Assembly: GCA_001828645.1 (NCBI GenBank)
Contig: MHZD01000144.1
Span: 1,927-12,610, forward strand
Length of the DNA stretch: 10,684 nucleotides
Origin: Planctomycetes bacterium RIFOXYC2_FULL_41_27
Lineage (GTDB): Bacteria; Planctomycetota; Brocadiia; Brocadiales; Brocadiaceae
Direction of reading: 5' to 3'
Shown here: positions 5,112 through 10,684 of the stretch, piece by piece
Layout of the letters: each line of letters opens with the position of its first letter
Position numbering within the stretch: position 1 is the stretch's first letter
Notes under the pieces: generated by a model
Databases searched by the model: none
Seen by the model: only the letters and a program-made list of their open reading frames with translations
What the model was told of the DNA's origin: nothing
Program-made: the position numbers and the translations under genes

Positions 5112-6539
5112 CTACTTATTTTGTAAAGAATGCAGGATATTTTGGCAGAATTCAGTGAGGGTATTGTCGCGAGCCCCCATGACGAGGATACAATCACCGG
5201 TGCGAAGTTGTCTTCTTATTGCCGGAATAATAGCGTCTCTTTTTTCGATGAAAAAGGCATTTTTACCACGTTCTTTGATTTGTCTAATAATATCGGCGGA
5301 AGAGATATTTTTACTTGCAGTACCACCTGCATAATATATCTCAGGCATGAAAAGGACGTCATGGGGAGATAATACGTTAATAAAGGCATCAATGAGTTCT
5401 TCCTTCATAAAGCTTGTGGGACTATAACCATGCGGCTGAAAGATTGCAATTACCCGTTTACAGCCAAGCTTTACGGCATTTATCGCAGCCATAACTTTTT
5501 CGGGGTTATGGGCGTAGTCATCCACTATCGTTATACCATCGATTTCTCCAATTATATCCATCCGACGTTGTACACCCTTAAATTGCCTGAGAGCTGTGTC
5601 TGTTTTGTCGTCGTTGATGTTTAGAGTTCTGGCAATGGCGATGGCCGCAAGCGCATTCGATACATTATAGATGCCTGGAAGATTAATTTCAAAGGAATGA
5701 CTATCGACATCGAACGTGGACTGGAATGATTTACAAATAATATTTTTTGCGCGTATCATAGCATTGTTATTAAGCCCATAGGTAATAATGTTCTTATGCT
5801 TAAGTTCTATCATTTTCAGACGTGGACAATCGGCATTGATAATGAGTGTTTCGGTGGTATTTTGTGAAAAACTCACAAACATTTTGGATATTTCATCGAT
5901 AGATTTGTGGTCTTTCGAGATATTAGTAATAACAGAAATCCGAGGTGTATACAAGACAATGCTGCCGTCGCTCTCATCTGCCTCAATGGAGATAATATCC
6001 GACGTTCCTATTATTGCATTGCCTAAATGATAGTTATTTATATAATTTTTGATACAACCGCCAACAATAATGGTAGGAGACAGACCAGCGTAATCAAGGA
6101 TATAACCCACCATACAACTTACCGTGGTCTTCCCATTCGTTCCTCCAATAGCAATTCCATACTTACGGTTAAACATCTCGGCAAGCAAATTGGCGCGTTT
6201 TATAATCTTTTTGTTAAGTACAAAGGCTTTTTTAATATCGGGGTTGTCTTCTTCAATCGCAGAAGAAATGACCACAAAGTCCGTACCTTCTTTCACACCG
6301 GAACCATCCTGCAGATGAAGTGAAATACCTTTGCATACGAGTGTTGAGAATAGGTAAGGGGTAATTTGTTTGTCGTAATTTCTGTCCGAACCGCTGACGA
6401 TATGGCCTTGTTCCCTGAGAACTTGGGCGATGGCGCTCATACCAATACCGCCCACACCAACGAAGTGATATGAAAATTTCTTTAAATCATCCCAGTTCCT
6501 TTTAATTTCTCCTGCTTCTTCATTCATTAAATCAGGCAT
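5112..6539 (-). CDS. murC: MurC-like Mur ligase (UDP-MurNAc--L-alanine ligase family), divergent
   Basis: Mur ligases join an amino acid or peptide to a UDP-sugar acid using ATP in the cytoplasm; MurC adds L-Ala to UDP-MurNAc. Counted from ATG 6602 (496 codons): HFVGVGGIGMS at 46-56 is the N-terminal nucleotide-sugar fold, GGTNGKTT at 153-160 is the ATP P-loop, EADESDGS at 207-214 and ITNISKDH at 225-232 belong to the central ATPase domain, and RRMDIIG, DDYAHNP and FQPHGYSPT mark the C-terminal domain. The family is clear, but several positions differ from canonical MurC: GTHGKTT, DDYGHHPTE, FQPHRYTRT and GAGD are GTNGKTT, DDYAHNPEK, FQPHGYSPT and GARD here. Start 6539 is chosen because the ATG at 6602 leaves almost no leader after the predicted promoter and runs through a palindrome at 6557-6577; ATG 6527 is equally possible. 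No other cell-wall genes are adjacent. Confidence 0.8.
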   Translation of the reverse strand: MPDLMNEEAGEIKRNWDDLKKFSYHFVGVGGIGMSAIAQVLREQGHIVSGSDRNYDKQITPYLFSTLVCKGISLHLQDGSGVKEGTDFVVISSAIEEDNPDIKKAFVLNKKIIKRANLLAEMFNRKYGIAIGGTNGKTTVSCMVGYILDYAGLSPTIIVGGCIKNYINNYHLGNAIIGTSDIISIEADESDGSIVLYTPRISVITNISKDHKSIDEISKMFVSFSQNTTETLIINADCPRLKMIELKHKNIITYGLNNNAMIRAKNIICKSFQSTFDVDSHSFEINLPGIYNVSNALAAIAIARTLNINDDKTDTALRQFKGVQRRMDIIGEIDGITIVDDYAHNPEKVMAAINAVKLGCKRVIAIFQPHGYSPTSFMKEELIDAFINVLSPHDVLFMPEIYYAGGTASKNISSADIIRQIKERGKNAFFIEKRDAIIPAIRRQLRTGDCILVMGARDNTLTEFCQNILHSLQNK

Positions 6540-6556
6540 TCGGCTACTTTTTCTTT

Positions 6557-6577
6557 GCGCAACCGAGACGGTTGCGC
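6557..6577. repeat. Perfect 9-bp palindrome in the Mur ligase leader
   Basis: GCGCAACCG (6557-6565) and CGGTTGCGC (6569-6577) are exact reverse complements around AGA. On the minus strand this gives a very stable hairpin just before the chosen ATG codons. The GGTAGCGCAACC wording resembles dispersed repeats, and translating it would add 21 residues unlike any Mur ligase. It may sit in the 5' untranslated region and affect expression. Confidence 0.75.
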
Positions 6578-6613
6578 TACCAGTTTGAAATTTCCCTAAC
6601 ATAAATTTTTAGA

Positions 6614-6642
6614 ACTATACAGAATGGAATATAAATTGTCAA
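6614..6642 (-). promoter_or_regulatory. Sigma70-type promoter for the Mur ligase gene
   Basis: On the minus strand TTGACA (plus coordinates 6637-6642) and TATAGT (6614-6619) are separated by exactly 17 bases. Transcription should begin near 6607. This leaves about 5 bases before ATG 6602 but a 65-80 base leader for ATG 6539 or 6527. Confidence 0.6.
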
Positions 6643-6668
6643 AATATTTCTACTCTCTATATTCATTC

Positions 6669-6697
6669 TTGACAAGTCTAACAATTCATTCTAGAAT
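6669..6697 (+). promoter_or_regulatory. Sigma70-type promoter for speD-speE
   Basis: TTGACA at 6669-6674 and TAGAAT at 6692-6697 are separated by 17 bases. Predicted start is near 6704, about 45 bases before speD. It lies back to back with the Mur ligase promoter, with the two -35 boxes about 27 bases apart. Confidence 0.6.
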
Positions 6698-6748
6698 CAA
6701 AACGCTCGTATAGCCATATTTGAATATTTAGGTAATGGGAGAAGCACC

Positions 6749-7126
6749 TTGGACGCATTAGGTAAGCATATTATTTTGGAATTGTGGGGATGTTGTAAAG
6801 ATACTATTGACAATGTTGATGTTGTAAAGGAAATTCTTATCAAAGCAACAGAGTCTGTTAAGGCAACCTTGGTGGATGTGGTATGTCATAGATTCAGTCC
6901 CTACGGTATAACCGGTGTGGCCATTTTAGCTGAATCGCATATTGCCGTTCACACGTGGCCTGAACATGGATACGCAGCGGCAGACATCTTCATCTGTGGT
7001 AGCGCCATCAACCCACGGGATGCCGCTTCTTATATGACAGAGGCATTCTATGCAAAAGAAACTTCATTTCTGGAACTCAAAAGAGGAGATTCTGTATTAA
7101 AAAACCCACAGATGGTGGGTTCATAG
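6749..7126 (+). CDS. speD: S-adenosylmethionine decarboxylase proenzyme
   Basis: SpeD converts S-adenosylmethionine to decarboxylated SAM, the aminopropyl donor for spermidine-type polyamines, in the cytoplasm. The 125-residue length matches the short bacterial/archaeal class 1b enzymes. The chain self-cleaves before a Ser that becomes the pyruvoyl cofactor; here that is E62-S63 in LAESHIAVHTWPE, with H68 and C83 as the usual processing and catalytic partners. GKHIILELWGC at 5-15 and HRFSPYGITG at 47-56 are also typical. The start is TTG at 6749, supported by GGGAG at 6737-6741 with a 7-base gap, since no in-frame ATG fits the family. The aminopropyltransferase gene follows 51 bases later, so the two are probably one transcript from the promoter at 6669-6697. 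Confidence 0.95.
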   Translation: MDALGKHIILELWGCCKDTIDNVDVVKEILIKATESVKATLVDVVCHRFSPYGITGVAILAESHIAVHTWPEHGYAAADIFICGSAINPRDAASYMTEAFYAKETSFLELKRGDSVLKNPQMVGS

Positions 7127-7177
7127 AAATAAATTTATAATCTTCAAAATATATCTATAGAGACGGTTAATAACCTT

Positions 7178-8116
7178 ATGGGAAAAACCCCTGTTAATTG
7201 GATAGACGATTATTTTAACAACTATGAGTTACATAAACATGCCTTTAAAAATGTTTTGTATCAGGTTCAAACAAAGATACAAAAAATCATCATCATAGAT
7301 ACTTATAATTACGGAAGATGTCTCATCCTTGATAATGAGTTCCAATCAGCTGAGGCGGACGAATTTATCTATCATGAGGCGCTTATACATCCCTCTTTTA
7401 TTTTGCATCCGTGCATCGAACGTGTGCTTATTATCGGCGGCGGTGAAGGGGCAACCCTGCGAGAAGTGTTACGTTATAAATCGGTAAAAAGGGCTGTGAT
7501 GGTTGATATTGACAAGGAAATGATAGAGTGTGCCAAAAAGTTTCTTCCCGCATTTCACACAGGTTCATTTGGTGACAGTCGTTTGGAACTTGTTATCGAA
7601 GACGGCAGAAAATATCTCGAACGGACAAATGAACAATTTGATGCAATTGTCATAGATGTAAATGACCCATTGGAAGGTGGTCCTTCCTATATGCTTTTTA
7701 CAATAGAACTTTATAAGATCATTGTTGAAAAGCTTACAACGGACGGAATACTTGTCGTGCAGTCAGGCGCTGCTTCTATTACGGAGAACGATGTGTTTGC
7801 AAGTATTTGCAATACTTTGAGCAAGGTGTTTCCACACGTATTTCCTTATGTTACATACATTCCTTCTTACGCGCTGCAGTGGGGGTTTGTTATGGCTACA
7901 GGAAATCCTGGTAATTTAGATATAACAGGTGAAGAGATTGATGATAGAATTCGTTCAAGGATTACCGGCGACCTCCGGTTTTACGATAGTATTACACATC
8001 ACGCATTATTCAATTTGCCAAAGTATTTACGAGCTGATATTAACAGGCAAACACGGATAATAAGCGATAAAGACCCGCTGACAGAACATTACCCTGGTAT
8101 TTCTCCTCATAAATGA
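7178..8116 (+). CDS. speE: Aminopropyltransferase, spermidine/thermospermine synthase family
   Basis: The 312-residue enzyme transfers the aminopropyl group of decarboxylated SAM to a polyamine. The SAM-type site is seen as GGGEGATLRE at 87-96, the acidic VDID at 109-112 and EDGRKYL at 141-147. The catalytic segment reads DVNDPLEGGPSYMLFT (160-175) instead of the spermidine synthase D-S-T/S-D-P form, and this resembles the D-P-x-E-G-G-P-x-Y-x-L-Y-T of plant thermospermine synthase ACL5. Later segments (AASITENDVF, YVTYIPSYALQWGFVMA, LRFYDSITHHALFNLPKYLR) also recall ACL5. The N-terminal half has the family Gln in YQVQTKIQK and a G-x-x-L-x-L-D-x-x-x-Q-S strand. The ATG has only a weak ribosome site (AGACGG about 12 bases upstream) and probably depends on transcription through speD. 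Membership is certain; the exact polyamine product is inferred. Confidence 0.9.
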   Translation: MGKTPVNWIDDYFNNYELHKHAFKNVLYQVQTKIQKIIIIDTYNYGRCLILDNEFQSAEADEFIYHEALIHPSFILHPCIERVLIIGGGEGATLREVLRYKSVKRAVMVDIDKEMIECAKKFLPAFHTGSFGDSRLELVIEDGRKYLERTNEQFDAIVIDVNDPLEGGPSYMLFTIELYKIIVEKLTTDGILVVQSGAASITENDVFASICNTLSKVFPHVFPYVTYIPSYALQWGFVMATGNPGNLDITGEEIDDRIRSRITGDLRFYDSITHHALFNLPKYLRADINRQTRIISDKDPLTEHYPGISPHK

Positions 8117-8258
8117 ACTAGAAATTACGACGTTGAAATGTTTTATCCTGCGGCGTGTAACCCCATATCGGCAATGCTTCTTGTTTTCCTTCCGGATATT
8201 GTCGTCTCTATAGCAATTTCAATTCTTTTTTAGTATTTCAGAACACGATAGAAAATGT

Positions 8259-8286
8259 TTGACTTGAATAATAAAAGCATTATACT
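8259..8286 (+). promoter_or_regulatory. Sigma70-type promoter candidate upstream of feoB
   Basis: TTGACT at 8259-8264 and TATACT at 8281-8286 are 16 bases apart. It would give a leader of about 180 bases before feoB. The spacer contains ATAAT...ATTAT half-sites (about 12 of 19 matches to the Fur consensus at 8266-8284), so iron control is conceivable but not established. Confidence 0.5.
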
Positions 8287-8387
8287 GAATATATTGAGAC
8301 TAAGTATCAATAAGTATTCTGTCTGTTATTTGGACTTTAATGCGATAGTATCTTAATATAAATATTTTGACAATTTTAGCAAAAAAT

Positions 8388-8442
8388 GTAGCGCCGAACC
8401 CTTGTGGTCGGCTAAGGGCGGGGGATAAACCACCCGCGCTAC
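8388..8442. repeat. GC-rich palindromic element in the feoB leader
   Basis: GTAGCGC (8388-8394) and GCGCTAC (8436-8442) are exact inverted ends. The interior has GCGGGGGATAAACCACCCGC at about 8419-8438, which folds on itself, and CGAACCC...AAGGG segments. It is much richer in G+C than its surroundings, is not tRNA-like, and resembles an inserted dispersed repeat. Confidence 0.55.
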
Positions 8443-8475
8443 GCATTACGATTTATTCGGGATAGGACTAAATGA

Positions 8476-10684
8476 ATGTCTGAACCAGTGGTGAGTACGT
8501 TTAAGGTTGCATTGGTGGGAAATCCGAACGTCGGTAAGAGTGTGATATTTGGATTATTAACGGGAAAGTATGTAACCGTATCGAACTATCCTGGAACCAC
8601 AGTGGAGGTTTCTAAGGGCATTTGTAAGGGATTGGATGGCAGGATTGAGATTGTTGATACGCCGGGTGCAAATAGTTTAATTCCTCTGTCAGAGGATGAA
8701 CTCGTAGCACGGGATATGCTGCTAGATGAGCATGAAAAGCGTGTTATTCAGGTAGTGGATGCGAAGAACCTTCGTCGTGGTTTGTTAATTACTACTCAGC
8801 TCGCAGAGATGGGATTGCCTGTTGTTCTGACATTGAATATGTGGGATGAACTCCTGGATCGGAGTATGAATATTGATGTGCCTGTATTGCAGGAAACATT
8901 AAATATCCCGATTATAAAAACTATTGCTACACATAGGGTAGGAATAAATGCATTGCTTGGTTCTATAGAATCTGCAAGAGCACCCAGTCTCCATATTGAT
9001 TACGGGAGCGCAATCGAAGAAGGCATTTTGAAGATACAGAAAATATTGAACGGCGATACCGTTATAAATACACGGGCAGTATCTATAATGCTTTTATCAG
9101 GAGACGAAGCGCTTGAAGAAAAATTGAGGAATAAATTTCCTAATGAGTCTCTCGACGCCATCCATCGTATTCGGGACAATATCCAAAAACAATTTAGCAA
9201 TCCTTTGAGTTATGTAATCAATATAAAACGTGCAAATTATGTGAATGCTCTGGTTGAAAGGGTTTGTACGACCATTTCAAAACAAGGGAAAACGCATCCG
9301 TTTATCAGAGGGGTGCTTTTTTACTTCCTGGTTCCATTAGCAGCTTTCTTCATTGGATATAAACTCGCAACATTATCAATGTCTTTAATTTTGGCTTGGC
9401 TCCAAACAGAAAATATTTTGAATTCTATTATACCGATTGCTGTTGGCGGAATAACATCAATATGGTTTTCATTGTATCTCTGTTTGAGAGAATACAAGGA
9501 AAAGAGCACTATTAGTGAGATATTGGGGCGTATAACAATGCATCCAATAGCGGCATTCCCTATATTAGTTACCATTCTCTGGGTTGTTTATAAACTCGTG
9601 GGAGAATTCGGCGCAGGCACATGTGTTGATTTTTTTGAAAATAAGGTGTTTGGTCGTTCTTCAGAGCCGTCAGGGGGTTTTGATATTTACGTTTATATAC
9701 CGTTTATCAAGAAAATATATACTATTACTCACATAAATTTTCAGGGATTTAATTATTATTGTGGATTGCTTGCACAGAAAATAATAAGTAAAGACAACAT
9801 AATATATGAATTATTTTTGAATGAACAGTCGGGACTGATACAGGTAGGGCTTACCTATGCCATTGCTATTGTATTTCCTATTGTAGGCTTTTTCTTTCTG
9901 GCATTTGGTATTATGGAAGACAGTGGTTATCTTCCACGTCTTGCCGTGATGGTGGATAAGGTATTTAAACGTATAGGACTAAATGGGAAGGCCGTGCTTC
10001 CGATGGTGTTAGGTCTGGGCTGCGACACGATGGCAACATTAACAACCCGCATCCTCAATACGAAAAAGGAACGGATTATTGCTACTTTGTTGCTAGCCTT
10101 GGCTATCCCATGCTCAGCTCAATTAGGTGTTATTTCAGGTGTGCTGGGTAAGATTTCCGGAATGTACTTTGCCATTTATGTTTTTGTCATATCTACACAA
10201 CTGCTTCTTGTTGGTTATTTGTCGTCTAAGGTTTTGCCGGGAGCGCCTTCAGATTTTTTGATGGAGATACCGCCATTTCGCATGCCGAAATTATCAAATA
10301 TTTTTATCAAGACATTCTATAGAATTCAGTGGTTCTTAAAAGAGGCTGTACCCTTATTTATGCTTGGCACGCTGGCATTATTTGTAGCTGCGAAACTGGG
10401 CGTCTTGTCCCTTATAGAAAGTATTGGCGCTCCAATAACAAAAAATTTTCTGGGATTGCCCATAGAAACAACACATGGTTTTATATTGGGATTTTTACGA
10501 AGGGATTACGGCGCTGTTAGTATTTTTAAGGTGCTTGAAGAAGAAGGCGGCGATAAGGGAATAAATCCTGAGCAATTGTTAGTTTCGCTGGTTGTGATTA
10601 CGTTATTCATCCCATGTCTTGCAAATTTTCTGGTGATGGTCAAAGAGCGGGGGGCAAAAAATGCATTTTTGATGTTCGCATTTA
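8476..10684 (+). CDS. feoB: FeoB-type ferrous iron transporter, runs off the window end
   Basis: FeoB imports Fe(II) across the cytoplasmic membrane, using a cytosolic G domain that regulates a membrane channel. ATG 8476 is followed by 736 open codons with no stop before the window ends. G1 is GNPNVGKS (15-22), G3 is DTPG (61-64) and G4 is NMWD (121-124); the family segments NYPGTTVEV and SEDELVARDML are also present. Membrane segments start at about residue 278. The first gate motif reads GLGCDTMATLTTR (C516) and the second IPCSAQLGV (C546), in place of the E. coli-type GCNVPAIMATR and PCGARLPVY. Variant gates like these occur in FeoB of some anaerobes. AGGA at 8464-8467 is a weak ribosome site 8 bases upstream. 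No feoA precedes it. The 3' end lies beyond the window. Confidence 0.92.
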   Translation, partial: MSEPVVSTFKVALVGNPNVGKSVIFGLLTGKYVTVSNYPGTTVEVSKGICKGLDGRIEIVDTPGANSLIPLSEDELVARDMLLDEHEKRVIQVVDAKNLRRGLLITTQLAEMGLPVVLTLNMWDELLDRSMNIDVPVLQETLNIPIIKTIATHRVGINALLGSIESARAPSLHIDYGSAIEEGILKIQKILNGDTVINTRAVSIMLLSGDEALEEKLRNKFPNESLDAIHRIRDNIQKQFSNPLSYVINIKRANYVNALVERVCTTISKQGKTHPFIRGVLFYFLVPLAAFFIGYKLATLSMSLILAWLQTENILNSIIPIAVGGITSIWFSLYLCLREYKEKSTISEILGRITMHPIAAFPILVTILWVVYKLVGEFGAGTCVDFFENKVFGRSSEPSGGFDIYVYIPFIKKIYTITHINFQGFNYYCGLLAQKIISKDNIIYELFLNEQSGLIQVGLTYAIAIVFPIVGFFFLAFGIMEDSGYLPRLAVMVDKVFKRIGLNGKAVLPMVLGLGCDTMATLTTRILNTKKERIIATLLLALAIPCSAQLGVISGVLGKISGMYFAIYVFVISTQLLLVGYLSSKVLPGAPSDFLMEIPPFRMPKLSNIFIKTFYRIQWFLKEAVPLFMLGTLALFVAAKLGVLSLIESIGAPITKNFLGLPIETTHGFILGFLRRDYGAVSIFKVLEEEGGDKGINPEQLLVSLVVITLFIPCLANFLVMVKERGAKNAFLMFAF

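Larger units (their letters stand above)
8117..8475. other. Intergenic stretch between speE and feoB
   Basis: No plus-strand gene or clear terminator follows speE. The stretch holds a candidate promoter (8259-8286), a GC-rich palindromic element (8388-8442) and a minus-strand open stretch of 29 codons at 8118-8207 with no start codon, described separately. From 8290 to 8385 it is AT-rich with nothing recognisable. Confidence 0.6.

Noticed and set aside
8388..8442. GC-rich palindrome as a tRNA or other structural RNA gene
   Set aside because: No T-loop, anticodon arm or CCA-type end; the inverted termini fit a dispersed repeat.
1..10684. CRISPR array, transposase or phage genes
   Set aside because: No regularly spaced direct repeats and no recombinase-like frames were seen; the repeats are short inverted types.

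Overview
The window looks like chromosome from an AT-leaning, Gram-negative bacterium whose intergenic DNA is crowded with short palindromic repeats. A beta-barrel porin, a periplasmic propeller with a signal peptide, a MurC-like ligase, tandem cobalamin riboswitches and abundant CCCCCTTT/AAAGGGGG-type hairpins together suggest an anammox-type planctomycete (Brocadia/Kuenenia/Jettenia group). That placement is an inference from general resemblance. No marker gene here proves it.

Region 1 (1-2493) is cobalamin-responsive. Two adlike-class cobalamin (B12) riboswitches lie in tandem. The first (about 154-527) is swollen by two repeat insertions placed in peripheral stems, and is followed by a perfect Shine-Dalgarno, a 5-codon ORF and a strong intrinsic terminator, with no real gene of its own. 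The second (746-918) lacks the usual 5' P2 arm and directly precedes a secreted outer-membrane porin. That porin carries a coiled coil and a small Cys/His heavy-metal-binding-like knuckle before the barrel. The arrangement suggests B12-repressed uptake of cobalt or corrinoid across the outer membrane.

Region 2 (2494-5111) holds a secreted YVTN seven-blade-type beta-propeller with an unusual Cys/His motif, surrounded by nested palindromic repeats. Downstream, on the minus strand, are two decayed gene remnants: the N-terminal part of a CheR chemotaxis methyltransferase, with an internal stop and no start codon, and a peroxiredoxin (Bcp type) that has lost its catalytic middle.

Region 3 (5112-8116) is a divergent locus. 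A MurC-like Mur ligase with several altered signature residues reads leftward. speD (SAM decarboxylase) and an aminopropyltransferase with thermospermine-synthase-like motifs read rightward. Two near-consensus sigma70 promoters sit back to back between them. SpeD supplies decarboxylated SAM for the aminopropyltransferase, so the pair forms a polyamine module.

Region 4 (8117-10684) is a 359-base intergenic stretch with a good promoter and a GC-rich palindrome, then a FeoB-type ferrous iron transporter that runs off the window end. The FeoB frame is open for 736 codons, with intact G motifs and both Cys-containing gate motifs in a variant form.
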